DNA from: an uncultured Aquimarina sp.
Lineage (GTDB): Bacteria > Bacteroidota > Bacteroidia > Flavobacteriales > Flavobacteriaceae
Length of the DNA stretch: 64,000 nucleotides
Direction: 5' to 3'
Assembly (NCBI GenBank): GCA_947503135.1
Contig: CANNCQ010000001.1
Coordinates: forward strand, 1 to 64,000
Part shown: in pieces, positions 45,634 through 55,075 of the stretch
How the letters are laid out: each line of letters starts with the position of its first letter
Numbering within the stretch: position 1 is the stretch's first letter
Program-made: the position numbers and the translations under genes
Notes under the pieces: model-generated
Seen by the model: only the letters and a program-made list of their open reading frames with translations
Database searches by the model: none
What the model was told of the DNA's origin: nothing

Positions 45634-46851
45634 TTAATTAATTAGGTAATTAATCAGTGCAGATTGTATGTAATACATTTGTATGGATTCCACCTGATTC
45701 AACTCAAATTTGAGTTGAAGCTCCTGTATATCCAGTACATCGTTAAAATCGATAGTGCCTGTTTCATAGTTTTTAATAAGAATTTGCTCAGCATCTTTAG
45801 CTTGCTTTAAATTTTTAGCTTGTGTATTGTATGCTATTCTGGATTGATTACGTTGCGATTGCGCTTTCGCGAAAGCGGATTCTAACACATTCAATCGCTC
45901 ATCCTTTTGCAGGTTGATTTCCTGCTGTCGCAGTTCATTTTGTTTGGAAATAGATTTGTAACGATTATTAAAAATGGGAATGGATACCGAAACCATCGGC
46001 ATTAAAATATCTTTCCCATTATCCGAAGGAAATATATCTGTACGCTCACTTACAGGTAAATAATCCACACCAAAACCTATCATAGGTAAAGCCTCACGTT
46101 GATTTAGTAACTCTGATTGTGCTACAGATTCGTAAAGTTTATCGTACTTGAGTAATTCAGGGTTTAATGCTAAATCGTCTAAAGTATTGATTGGGTCTAT
46201 TTCTGGAATATTCATCTCTGTAGAGATAGTAACTACTGCATTTTTATCCTTATTCAATAAATTATTAAATACGGATTGTTCTGCTTTGAACTCTTCTTCA
46301 AGTACTTCTTTCTTCTGTTGCATTTCATTCTGTCGAATCTGTAAACGCAATACATCAACTGCACTGGCTTTTCCCACTTCAACAGATGTTAAGGCTAACT
46401 GCTCGTAGGTATTTAAAAGTTGAATATTCTCTTCAAGTACTTCTTGTTTTGCTCTAATGGCATACAGCCTGTAATACGATTGTGAAACAGATAGCGCTAA
46501 CTTTCTTTTTGCTATGGTGATTTCCACATACTCAGCATCTGCCATTGAGGATGCATAATTTTCACGAGCTGTAATGGTTCCAAACCAAGGTAACATTTGT
46601 TTTACACCGATGCGCGCTCGCTGCGCTCCTGTTCTGGTTTCTGGTGTGCTCACAAAATAGCCTGCACTTATTTCTGTATTAGGAATCCAGTCTGCCTCAT
46701 TTACTTTTTCTTCGGCTCTATTATAGCGCAGTTCAAAAGCTTGAATTTCTGAATTATTAGATTGTGCCTCGTCTATGTAAGATTGTAATTGTTGCGCTTT
46801 CGCGAAAGCGGAAACAAACAAAAGACAAAGAATTATTAGTGTATTTTTCAT
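45634..46851 (-). CDS. TolC/CusC-type outer-membrane channel
   Basis: This 405-residue protein has a signal peptide ending FVSAFAKA before QQLQSYIDE. The outer-membrane efflux fold is made of two similar halves with long coiled coils (NEMQQKKEVLEEEFKAEQS; LVPMVSVSIPIFN-like strand). Two copies of the palindrome are embedded, one in the leader (46795) giving the AKA cleavage site and one near residue 330 (45862). It overlaps the start of the partner cusA by four bases and would form the exit duct for CusA. Confidence 0.9.
   Translation of the reverse strand: MKNTLIILCLLFVSAFAKAQQLQSYIDEAQSNNSEIQAFELRYNRAEEKVNEADWIPNTEISAGYFVSTPETRTGAQRARIGVKQMLPWFGTITARENYASSMADAEYVEITIAKRKLALSVSQSYYRLYAIRAKQEVLEENIQLLNTYEQLALTSVEVGKASAVDVLRLQIRQNEMQQKKEVLEEEFKAEQSVFNNLLNKDKNAVVTISTEMNIPEIDPINTLDDLALNPELLKYDKLYESVAQSELLNQREALPMIGFGVDYLPVSERTDIFPSDNGKDILMPMVSVSIPIFNNRYKSISKQNELRQQEINLQKDERLNVLESAFAKAQSQRNQSRIAYNTQAKNLKQAKDAEQILIKNYETGTIDFNDVLDIQELQLKFELNQVESIQMYYIQSALINYLIN
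45862..45877. repeat. GCTTTCGCGAAAGC palindrome 6
   Basis: CGCTTTCGCGAAAGCG lies inside the TolC-type gene, read as ESAFAKAQ. Confidence 0.95.
46795..46810. repeat. GCTTTCGCGAAAGC palindrome 7 (signal peptide)
   Basis: CGCTTTCGCGAAAGCG encodes the end of the TolC-type signal peptide (SAFAKA), placing an AKA signal peptidase site exactly in the repeat. Confidence 0.95.
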
Positions 46852-49800
46852 TTATTTGCTCTTTTAAGTTGGTATTCTTTTTTCCAGCTATATAGTACAG
46901 GAACAATAAAATAGGACGTGATGTCTATGACCATTCCGCCAAAAATTGGGATCGCCATAGGTATCATTATATCGCTTCCTTTTCCTGTAGATGTTAATAC
47001 TGGAAGTAATGCCAGTATAGTCGTTACCGTTGTCATTAAACAAGGACGAATACGTTTACCTGCAGCCTCAAGAGCCGCTTGTCTAACTCCTTTAACGTCT
47101 GTAGGGTTCTCTAGATCAAAAGTTTGCGTGAGATAAGTAGCCATTACAACTCCATCATCTGTTGCGATGCCAAAAAGGGCTATAAAACCTACCCAAACGG
47201 CTACACTTAAATTGATGGTTTTCATATTAAAGAGATCTCGCATATTCTCGCCAAAGAGATTAAAATTGAAAAACCAATCTTGCCCATATAACCAAATCAT
47301 TATAAAACCACCTGCAAATGCCACTGTGATTCCCGTAAAAACCATAAGCGATGTAGAAACCGATTTAAACTGGAAATACAGAATTAAAAAGATGATGACC
47401 AGTGCAAGCGGCACTACTACTGAAAGCGTTTTTTCTGCTCGCAGTTGATTTTCATAGGTTCCCGTAAAGCGATAGCTGATGCCTGCAGGAACAATTAATT
47501 TTCCACTATCGATATTTTCTTGAATTAATTCTTGTGCATTTTCTACGACATCAACTTCGGCAAAGCCGTCCAGCTTATCAAAAAGCACATAACCGATTAA
47601 GAACGTGTCTTCACTTTTTATGACTTGCGGTCCTTGCTCATAACGTATCTCAACCAATTCTCCTAATGGAACTGGACTACCTTTTTCAACTGGTACGTAA
47701 ATCTTTTTGAGATCATAAGGATTGGCACGCAGCTCTCTTGGGTACCGTACTCTTACCGCATACCGCTCTCGACCTTCTACTGTTTGTGTAAGAGGCATCC
47801 CGCCTACGGCTACTTTAAGAATTTCCTGCACATCCATTACAGAAATACCATATCTGGCGAGTTGTTCTCGCTTTATATCAATAAGTAAATAGGGCTTCCC
47901 AACGATACGGTCTGCAAAAACAGCTTGCTCTTTAACACCTTCGGCTTGTTTTAAAATACCTTCCAATTGTAGCCCGAAATTTTCAATGGTTTTTAAATCA
48001 GGCCCTTTTACCTTAATTCCCATTGGTGCTCGCATTCCTGTCTGAAGCATCACGAGTCGTGTCTCAATAGGTTGCAATTTTGGTGCAGAGGTAACTCCTG
48101 GAAACTTAGTGACCTTAACTATTTCATTCCAGATATCATCTGGACTATTTATGTTTGGTCTCCAGTTTCGGTAATATTCGCCATCATCGTCTGCAATTAA
48201 ATCATCCCGCTGCGCAGAAGTCTGTAGACTAGCTTTGTCATAATTTGCATCATTCTCAACTTCATTATTGGGGTTTATGATGAACTTATTATTTTTAAGT
48301 ACAAAAAGTCCGTCATCGTTTATTTGATAGCGCTGGCGTTCGCCTTGGGCGTTACGCATAAATTCAAATTTGTATTGGATTACATTCTCATACATCGAGA
48401 GCGGTGCTGGATCGAGTGCGGATTCTGTTCTTCCAGATTTACCTACTACGGTTTCAATCTCTGGAATACTTGCCACGGCCATATCCAGTTGTTGCAAGAC
48501 ACGTTTATTTTCTTCAACTCCTGCGTGTGGCAAAGAAGTAGGCATTAATAAAAATGAACCTTCATTGAGTGCTGGCATAAATTCTTTACCAGTGTTACGC
48601 ATAATCAAGAATCCAAACGTCAACACCGTAACTGGAATAATTAAAAACAATAGTTTGTTTGTTAATGCCCAGCGTAATATGCTGTCATAATACATTCTAA
48701 AAACAGAGAAAACACCAAGTATTCCAAAACAGATAATAGATACAAATATCAAGTTGAGTATGATACTGCGATCAAAGCCTAATGGTCGCCAGTATTCAGC
48801 AAGAAGTATGACTATAGCTGTTGCCGATATTATGATATTAATAAGGTTTGCACGCTTTCGCGAAAGCGTACCTCGCATAGTCAACAAAGCAGTAATGGCA
48901 AAACCAATAAGAATAAGCCCTAGCCAATATCCATAGACAATTGCTGTGATTCCCAATAGGGTTAGTATGCCATTAAGAGCATATTTTGAACGCTCTCGGA
49001 TTCTAGACTTCTTAAATAAGAACGCTGCAAATGGCGGAATTAAAAAGAGTGCAATAACCAGCGATGCTGAAAGTGCCATCGTTTTGGTAAAGGCTAGCGG
49101 GCGAAATAATTTACCTTCTGCACCTATCATTGTAAATACAGGAACAAAACTGATAATCGTAGTAAGTACAGCTGTTAAAATCGCACCTGAAACTTCTGCA
49201 GTAGCATTATAAATAACCTCATTCATTGTAAATGGAGTGCCATCTTCTTGCATTCGCAATTTCTCATCGTCCAGATGCCGTATCATATTTTCGGCAAGTA
49301 TGACGCCTACATCTACCATTGTTCCAATTGCGATTGCAATACCTGATAATGCTACAATATTTGCGTCTACATTAAACAGTTTCATAGTAACAAATACCAT
49401 CAAAACTGCAACAGGTAGTAACCCTGAAATAAGAATGGATGCTCGTAAATTGAAAACCATAATAATAATTACCAAAATGGTGATTAGAATTTCTAAGGTT
49501 AGCGCCTCATTTAACGTGTGTAAAGTCTCTTGGATAAGCGCTGTACGGTCGTAAAATGGAACAATGGTAACTTGAGAGATTCTACCGTCTGAAAGTGTTT
49601 TTGTTGGTAAACCAGAACTTAGTTCTGCTATTTGCTCCTTTACATTATTAATAACTTCCATTGGGTTTGCTCCGTATCGTGCTACGACAACACCACCAAC
49701 AACTTCGGCACCTTCTTTATCAAGAATACCACGCCTTGTTGCTGGACCTAAATGAACGTTTGCAACGTCCTTAATACGAATCGAAGTAAAGTTTTCTGAA

Positions 49801-50600
49801 TCTACGACTGCATTTTCTATATCTGCTATCGATTTCACGTAACCTAAACCACGCACGAGATATTCTGCTTGATTAATTTCTAAAGTTTGAGCACCTATGT
49901 CTTGGTTACTTTCCTTGACGGCTTTTGCTATCTGGGAGAGACTTATGTTGTACTGACGCATTTTTTCTGGGTCAATATCTACTTGATATTCCTGAACGTA
50001 ACCACCAATAGATGCCACCTCTGATACACCACCTGCAGAAGATAATCCATACTTTACATAGTAGTCTTGTATGCTACGTAGCTCTTGTAAATCCCAACCA
50101 CCAGTAACATTTCCGTCTTGGTCACGACCTTCAAGTGTGTACCAAAAAATCTGTCCTAACCCAGTAGCATCTGGTCCCAAAGATGGGTTGACACCATCAG
50201 GCAATAAATTTGCTGGAAGTGAATTGAGCTTTTCAAGTATGTGACTGCGCGACCAGTAGAACTCAATGTCTTCTTCAAAAATGATATAGATGCTGGAAAA
50301 CCCAAACATAGAAGAACTACGGATAGTTTTAACCCCAGGAATACCCAGAAGGGAAGTTGTAAGTGGATATGTAATTTGATCTTCAATATCCTGTGGCGAG
50401 CGTCCTTGCCACTTGGTAAAAACAATTTGTTGGTTCTCACCAATGTCAGGAATAGCATCTACGGCTACTGGGTTAGTAGGAAGAAAACCAGTGTCCCAAC
50501 TAAATGGCGCGTTTATAACACCCCAACCTACAAAAAGGGTTAGAAGAAGTACAGATACAAGTTTGTTTTCAATAAGAAATTTTATTGCCTTATTAAGCAT
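46848..50600 (-). CDS. cusA: CusA-type copper/silver RND pump
   Basis: This 1250-residue pump has TM4 with IAIAIGTMVDVGVILAEN, the form seen in CusA (HME4). The three methionines of the CusA copper site appear conserved in context: LLMPTSLP, DPAPLSMYENV and LVMLQTGMRAPMGI. It is longer than E. coli CusA because of inserts such as the acidic stretch VENDANYDKASLQTSAQRDD near residues 775-795. It exports Cu(I)/Ag(I) through the TolC-type partner that overlaps its stop. The matching adaptor is probably the CusB-type gene at 36515. Palindrome copy 8 (48852) is read as LSRKRA. Confidence 0.94.
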   Translation of the reverse strand: MLNKAIKFLIENKLVSVLLLTLFVGWGVINAPFSWDTGFLPTNPVAVDAIPDIGENQQIVFTKWQGRSPQDIEDQITYPLTTSLLGIPGVKTIRSSSMFGFSSIYIIFEEDIEFYWSRSHILEKLNSLPANLLPDGVNPSLGPDATGLGQIFWYTLEGRDQDGNVTGGWDLQELRSIQDYYVKYGLSSAGGVSEVASIGGYVQEYQVDIDPEKMRQYNISLSQIAKAVKESNQDIGAQTLEINQAEYLVRGLGYVKSIADIENAVVDSENFTSIRIKDVANVHLGPATRRGILDKEGAEVVGGVVVARYGANPMEVINNVKEQIAELSSGLPTKTLSDGRISQVTIVPFYDRTALIQETLHTLNEALTLEILITILVIIIMVFNLRASILISGLLPVAVLMVFVTMKLFNVDANIVALSGIAIAIGTMVDVGVILAENMIRHLDDEKLRMQEDGTPFTMNEVIYNATAEVSGAILTAVLTTIISFVPVFTMIGAEGKLFRPLAFTKTMALSASLVIALFLIPPFAAFLFKKSRIRERSKYALNGILTLLGITAIVYGYWLGLILIGFAITALLTMRGTLSRKRANLINIIISATAIVILLAEYWRPLGFDRSIILNLIFVSIICFGILGVFSVFRMYYDSILRWALTNKLLFLIIPVTVLTFGFLIMRNTGKEFMPALNEGSFLLMPTSLPHAGVEENKRVLQQLDMAVASIPEIETVVGKSGRTESALDPAPLSMYENVIQYKFEFMRNAQGERQRYQINDDGLFVLKNNKFIINPNNEVENDANYDKASLQTSAQRDDLIADDDGEYYRNWRPNINSPDDIWNEIVKVTKFPGVTSAPKLQPIETRLVMLQTGMRAPMGIKVKGPDLKTIENFGLQLEGILKQAEGVKEQAVFADRIVGKPYLLIDIKREQLARYGISVMDVQEILKVAVGGMPLTQTVEGRERYAVRVRYPRELRANPYDLKKIYVPVEKGSPVPLGELVEIRYEQGPQVIKSEDTFLIGYVLFDKLDGFAEVDVVENAQELIQENIDSGKLIVPAGISYRFTGTYENQLRAEKTLSVVVPLALVIIFLILYFQFKSVSTSLMVFTGITVAFAGGFIMIWLYGQDWFFNFNLFGENMRDLFNMKTINLSVAVWVGFIALFGIATDDGVVMATYLTQTFDLENPTDVKGVRQAALEAAGKRIRPCLMTTVTTILALLPVLTSTGKGSDIMIPMAIPIFGGMVIDITSYFIVPVLYSWKKEYQLKRANK
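48852..48869. repeat. GCTTTCGCGAAAGC palindrome 8
   Basis: ACGCTTTCGCGAAAGCGT, 18 bases, perfect. It lies inside cusA, read as LSRKR, the third possible frame. Confidence 0.95.
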
Positions 50601-50707
50601 ACGATTTGATTATTTGATAGTTAAAATTGTGTTAAGTAGAAAATACTGTACACGAGATTTAGCCCACTACAGAATAACTGTTGGGCTATTTTTCAAAATC
50701 TAATAAA

Positions 50708-51127
50708 TCAAATTAAAAAGGTTTGGTGCAATACTTGCACGTCCCGTTTGACAAAGGGCGGTGGATAATCTTTATAAGAAACATCTGTAGATGCTGTTCC
50801 TTCAAAAAGTTTAATGTAAGAATAAGTAAAGGCAGCGATGAACGTTTGCTGCTCGAAACTGAGTTTATCAAATGAAGTCTTTAAATCATCTTGACCTTGC
50901 TTAACCATTTGTTCATCAGAACAGCAAGATTTTTGCGATACCATCGGTTTTTCGCAAGAAGTAGTTACTTGCTCTTTTTCCATTCCGCAGGTTTCTACTT
51001 GTTGAACAAAAGAAAAATCTACAAGTGTATCTCCACAATAATGCATATCCACAGTAAACGACATCGTAGTCATAAGAACTACGGCTGCCATAAAAACTGC
51101 CATTGATTTGTGGATAAATTGTTTCAT
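50708..51127 (-). CDS. HYC_CC_PP family periplasmic protein
   Basis: This 139-residue protein starts at MKQFIHKSMAVFMAAVVLMT, with a clear signal peptide; ten further upstream residues in the frame are unlikely. It shows all three name-giving motifs: DMHYCGDTL, SQKSCCSD and KDYPPPFVKR. Members occur beside Cus-type RND pumps in Bacteroidota and are thought to bind metal in the periplasm, which is not proven. It lies 107 bases upstream of cusA in the same direction. Confidence 0.88.
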   Translation of the reverse strand: MKQFIHKSMAVFMAAVVLMTTMSFTVDMHYCGDTLVDFSFVQQVETCGMEKEQVTTSCEKPMVSQKSCCSDEQMVKQGQDDLKTSFDKLSFEQQTFIAAFTYSYIKLFEGTASTDVSYKDYPPPFVKRDVQVLHQTFLI

Positions 51128-51286
51128 TTTATACAAAGTTAAAAATTTATTTAACATTGAAGCTATCTTTAACTAAACATTGTTTTTCGTATTTAATCTC
51201 TGTTCATTAAATAATCTCTTAATAGTTTAAACTTCTATTTATTTGGTAATCAATAAATTGTCTTTCTTTGATGAATTTTAGGTAAA

Positions 51287-51325
51287 ATAAAAAAAGCTCT
51301 TTAAACAATTGGTTTAAAGAGCTTT
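51287..51325 (-). terminator. dsbD terminator
   Basis: AAAGCTCTTTAAAC-caattg-GTTTAAAGAGCTTT is a 14-base stem with an A run on the plus strand, which is a T run after the hairpin on the minus strand. It ends transcription from dsbD. Confidence 0.9.
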
Positions 51326-51335
51326 AAATAAAATT

Positions 51336-51403
51336 GTGACCTCAAAGCGACAGAGTTCAAACTTTTTGAATGATGATATCAGCCTAATCATCTCGAAATC
51401 TAA
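51336..51403 (-). repeat. 67-base dispersed repeat, copy B
   Basis: Same element as copies A and C, same orientation. It lies between the dsbD stop and its terminator, so it is part of that 3' untranslated region. Copies A and B enclose the metal island, and B and C enclose the dsbD-to-RND-remnant block. Confidence 0.8.
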
Positions 51404-51427
51404 AAGTTTTGGACAAAGTCTTAAAAT

Positions 51428-53383
51428 CTAATTTTCTTTCGTTAATAAACTTTTAGCCAACCACTCATAATATTCGTCCACACCTGAATACTGTTTCGCT
51501 TCATTCAAAATTTCTAAATCAGCGGTCATCGTTACGTAATACGGTTGCGATGCTGTTTGAAAATTTAGGTATTGAAACGTTGACCATTTGTCGCCAATAG
51601 TTTCTATATCTTTTAAATGATTTTCATTGAGCTTCACCTTAAATTGAGCGTCTTTTGGCAGTTCCTTTCTGTCATCGATGTACAATGAAATAAGTACGTA
51701 TTCATCTTTCAAAATCTGATATACTTTTGGATCACTCCACACATTTTCTTCCATCTTTCGACAGTTTACACAAGCCCAACCAGTAAAGTCTAACAATATG
51801 GGTTTGTTGTTTGCTTTTGCGAAAGCGATACCTTCATCAAAATCTTTAAAGCAGTCTAATCCTAACGGACAATCTGATTCTTGCTCGTAAAGGCTGTAAA
51901 AGGTTGGTGGTGGAAAGCCTGCTAATAATTTAAGATGTGAATTTTTAGTAAGTCCTGTACCAAGGTAAATAACGAAAGCCACCACTAAAACTGCAAACGA
52001 AACTTTTGGGAAACTAAACTTCTTTTTACCATCGTGAGGGAATCTTATGACTCCGAAGAAGTATAAAGCCATTAGCAAGAATATAATCATCCATATACCG
52101 ATAAAAACTTCTCGTTTTAATAAACCCCAATGTGCAACAAGATCTGCGTTTGATAAAAACTTAAATGCTAATGCAAGCTCTACAAAACCTAATAATACTT
52201 TTACTGTTGTTAACCATCCACCTGATTTTGGTAGCGATTTCAATAGATTAGGAAAAAGTGCAAATAAGGCAAAAGGTAATGCAAGTGCTGCTCCAAATCC
52301 TGTCATTCCTGCTGTTAATTGAAATGCTCCACCATCACTTGTAAGCGATCCAGCAAGCAAAGAACCTAATATAGGTCCAGTACAAGAAAAAGATACCAAT
52401 GCAAGAGTAACCGCCATAAAGAAGATACCGATAAGCCCTCCAGTACTAGAAGCAGAATCCATCTTGTTTGACCAAGAGTTAGGAAGAGTTAATTCATAAT
52501 AGCCAAAGAATGAAAAAGCAAAGAATATAAAAATCACAAAGAAGATAACATTCAACCAAATGTTAGTTGAAATCGTATTTAAAATCTCAGGATCTACAGA
52601 GTCTAAAAAGTGGAACGGAATACTAAGCGCTACGTAAATAATAACAATAAAGGCTCCATATAGAATTGCGTTTCTAATCCCTTTTGCTTTATTCCCTGAC
52701 TGCTTTGTAAAGAATGAAACCGTAAGCGGTATCATCGGGAATACACAAGGTGTAAGTAACGCAACAAGACCTCCCAAGAAACCAAGAACAAAAATCTTCC
52801 ACAAATTCCTGTCCGAGGTTAGCTCCTCTGAGTCTGATAATAAGCGTTCTTTATGTTTTAAATCGAGTAATAAGCTATTAGAAAGTGTTTTGCTTTTTTC
52901 ATCTAAAACCACATTGTCAAGCGTTGCTTCACTACCATTCAGATTGATTACAAACTGCTCTTCTTTATTAATGCAAACTTCCTTACAAACCTGATACTCT
53001 ATATTTATAGCGAGCTGTTTTAAGTCTTGATTTAAAACCTTAATTCGCTGGGTAAACTCAACTTTTTTAAGAAAATAAGTTTCTTCTACTTCAAAAACAT
53101 CATTGTATGCTTTTACAGTCTCACTCTCTTTTGCTTTGCCCAGTAGCTCATAGTTGCCTTCTGATTGCTCAAAGCTAAGAACAGATGGTAATGAGCCATC
53201 TTCACTTGTAAATTGAGAAAAAACGTGCCACTCTTCATTAATTGATCCTGTGAGTATAACATCGTACTCGGTGTCTGAAATTTTAGTAATATTAGATTCC
53301 CAGGTTACAGGATCTATAACGCCTTGTTGAGCCGAACTTATTCCGCTCAAAAAAAGGACTAAAGCTACAATTAAATTTTTCAT
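51428..53383 (-). CDS. dsbD: DsbD-type thiol:disulfide interchange protein
   Basis: This 651-residue protein starts at MKNLIVALVLFLSGISSAQ, after which the signal peptide ends. An N-terminal DsbD-alpha-like domain (about 20-150) has VCKEVCINKEEQF. The membrane domain (about 195-480) carries the cysteine pair in LTPCVFPMIPLTV and SCTGPILGSLLAG. A C-terminal thioredoxin domain has DFTGWACVNCRKMEENV. It carries reducing power from cytoplasmic thioredoxin across the inner membrane to periplasmic proteins, useful for copper stress and cytochrome maturation. An imperfect palindrome copy lies at 51813. Confidence 0.94.
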   Translation of the reverse strand: MKNLIVALVLFLSGISSAQQGVIDPVTWESNITKISDTEYDVILTGSINEEWHVFSQFTSEDGSLPSVLSFEQSEGNYELLGKAKESETVKAYNDVFEVEETYFLKKVEFTQRIKVLNQDLKQLAINIEYQVCKEVCINKEEQFVINLNGSEATLDNVVLDEKSKTLSNSLLLDLKHKERLLSDSEELTSDRNLWKIFVLGFLGGLVALLTPCVFPMIPLTVSFFTKQSGNKAKGIRNAILYGAFIVIIYVALSIPFHFLDSVDPEILNTISTNIWLNVIFFVIFIFFAFSFFGYYELTLPNSWSNKMDSASSTGGLIGIFFMAVTLALVSFSCTGPILGSLLAGSLTSDGGAFQLTAGMTGFGAALALPFALFALFPNLLKSLPKSGGWLTTVKVLLGFVELALAFKFLSNADLVAHWGLLKREVFIGIWMIIFLLMALYFFGVIRFPHDGKKKFSFPKVSFAVLVVAFVIYLGTGLTKNSHLKLLAGFPPPTFYSLYEQESDCPLGLDCFKDFDEGIAFAKANNKPILLDFTGWACVNCRKMEENVWSDPKVYQILKDEYVLISLYIDDRKELPKDAQFKVKLNENHLKDIETIGDKWSTFQYLNFQTASQPYYVTMTADLEILNEAKQYSGVDEYYEWLAKSLLTKEN

Positions 53384-53451
53384 ATTAGTCTGTAAAGGTC
53401 TTGTCCTACTGTTATAGTAGAACAAGATTAGTTTAATAAGAGGTTCTGATA

Positions 53452-54768
53452 TTAGTCCATCACAAATTTAAATCCAGCGGTAATGATGCTAGAGCTAAAC
53501 GTGGTATCTCTATCGTACTGATAGAATTTAAGGTCTATACTTTTTAAGCCCAATTTCCAGATGTGCGCTTTTGCGAAAATGTCTGTGTAAGAAACTCCAA
53601 AGCCAAATTGATTTGCACTGTACTCAGATAAGTCATAATCTGATGTATAGAATTCATCTGTGGATAATGCTTCTTCATAAGGCCTAAAGTAATCTGCTGC
53701 GGTTTGATTATAGAATCGGTACGAAGGATAAAGCGTAAACTTATCTGTGATTTTAATAGGCACTTCTATACTTGCGGTATGCGATGTTATTCCCCAATCA
53801 TCATAATAATAGCGGTAAAAAGTGCGTACTGTAAAGGTTTCATTGAGATACCAGTTTAAGCGACCACCTGCTGCCACTTTAAATCGAGAATCTGGTAAGC
53901 GTTCTATAGCATCTGCTAGTTGGAAATTCTCAATAAAAGAGTCTGCAACATCTCCAAAATAGACTCGCTGGAATGGTGTTGACAATAAACCTTGCTGCTG
54001 AACAAAATCAAGTGCTAAAGATCCTTGAACATTCTTGTGAAGAATTTGAGAGAATCCAAAACCTAGCGAATATGAATTACGCCCTTCATCTGCAAACTCC
54101 GTAAATCTAGGTGCGTAATTTGTATTTCCAGTAATGGTGTTTTGAGTAAATAATCTGTTGCTCAATCCATTTCCTCCTTCGCCAAAAGGTCTTAACTCTG
54201 TAGGATAGATAGCATTCCAGGTATCTATATACACATTACCATTCACACTTACTTCTGTATTTTTTTCATTGAAGAGTTTAGTATAGCTACCACCTACACC
54301 TACAGAAAAATAATCATATTCTGAAGACACAGATAGTTTAGCTGACCAGATATCATTTCTGTCGTCTGAGCTGTGACTGTAACTACCTGTCAGGTTTGCC
54401 CATAAATCGCTACTTGATGCACCAGAAGAAGCTTGAAAAGGATCTGCCTGTCCACCGCCATCAAAAGGCCCAACGTTACTTGAAGAAGCAGAGGTATATG
54501 CAGAAACTCCTGCATCAATTGTTAATACATCATCATCATTTAATGGAATGGAAACCACAAATGTACCTGTAACGTCTGTCAACTCTTCAGTACCAATACC
54601 GCCACTTACGGCAGCATTATCTCCATCTTGCGTGTAGTAACTTGATAAGAAATCTACTTCTACAGATTCAAGTACTCTTTTTTTATAGACTTTAGTCGAG
54701 TCTTGTGCTGTTTGTGAGTACGCTTTCGCGAAAGCGAATACACACATTACTAAAATTAATTTTTTCAA
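53452..54768 (-). CDS. DUF3570 outer-membrane-like protein
   Basis: This 438-residue protein has a signal peptide (LVMCVFAFAKAYSQ, its end encoded by palindrome copy 9). The mature part is beta-rich with alternating aromatic residues and a C-terminal FKFVMD, consistent with an outer-membrane barrel of the DUF3570 family. DUF3570 genes cluster with DUF4266, ApbE and thioredoxin genes, exactly as here. The function is unknown. A near copy of the palindrome occurs at 53565. Confidence 0.85.
   Translation of the reverse strand: MKKLILVMCVFAFAKAYSQTAQDSTKVYKKRVLESVEVDFLSSYYTQDGDNAAVSGGIGTEELTDVTGTFVVSIPLNDDDVLTIDAGVSAYTSASSSNVGPFDGGGQADPFQASSGASSSDLWANLTGSYSHSSDDRNDIWSAKLSVSSEYDYFSVGVGGSYTKLFNEKNTEVSVNGNVYIDTWNAIYPTELRPFGEGGNGLSNRLFTQNTITGNTNYAPRFTEFADEGRNSYSLGFGFSQILHKNVQGSLALDFVQQQGLLSTPFQRVYFGDVADSFIENFQLADAIERLPDSRFKVAAGGRLNWYLNETFTVRTFYRYYYDDWGITSHTASIEVPIKITDKFTLYPSYRFYNQTAADYFRPYEEALSTDEFYTSDYDLSEYSANQFGFGVSYTDIFAKAHIWKLGLKSIDLKFYQYDRDTTFSSSIITAGFKFVMD
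54721..54736. repeat. GCTTTCGCGAAAGC palindrome 9 (signal peptide)
   Basis: CGCTTTCGCGAAAGCG encodes FAFAKA at the end of the DUF3570 signal peptide. It is the rightmost perfect copy found. Confidence 0.95.
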
Positions 54769-54862
54769 ATTGTTTTGTTGTATTAATTAGATTCCGCTAT
54801 ACAGCGGAATAACTTCAATTCACATTTTTAAGTGCCGATTGCTTCTTAAAAAAGGATTTCAG

Positions 54863-55075
54863 TTAATTACAGCCGCAGCCTCCTCCAGTTTTTCCTCCGT
54901 TTGCGCCTACGGCAGCCTCACGATAAGAATGTGCAGTGGTTACATTACGGTCACACTTCTTTTCAGACAATGCCATATCTGGATCATTGATATTTACTTT
55001 TTCGTATTCTTTTAGGACTACACAACTACTGAAAAAGCACGTAATCATTGCGAGTACTACTATTTTCTTTATCAT
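54863..55075 (-). CDS. DUF4266 small lipoprotein
   Basis: This 70-residue protein has the lipobox CFFSSC (cysteine 18), a conserved KVNINDPDMAL stretch, and a Gly-rich C-terminus GANGGKTGGGCGCN. The DPDM motif and the CGC end are the marks of DUF4266. It overlaps the apbE stop by four bases. Because ApbE attaches FMN to secreted proteins and no other obvious target is adjacent, this lipoprotein or DUF3570 could be its substrate or partner; the usual D-x-x-x-S/G-A-T/S motif is not clearly present. Confidence 0.85.
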   Translation of the reverse strand: MIKKIVVLAMITCFFSSCVVLKEYEKVNINDPDMALSEKKCDRNVTTAHSYREAAVGANGGKTGGGCGCN

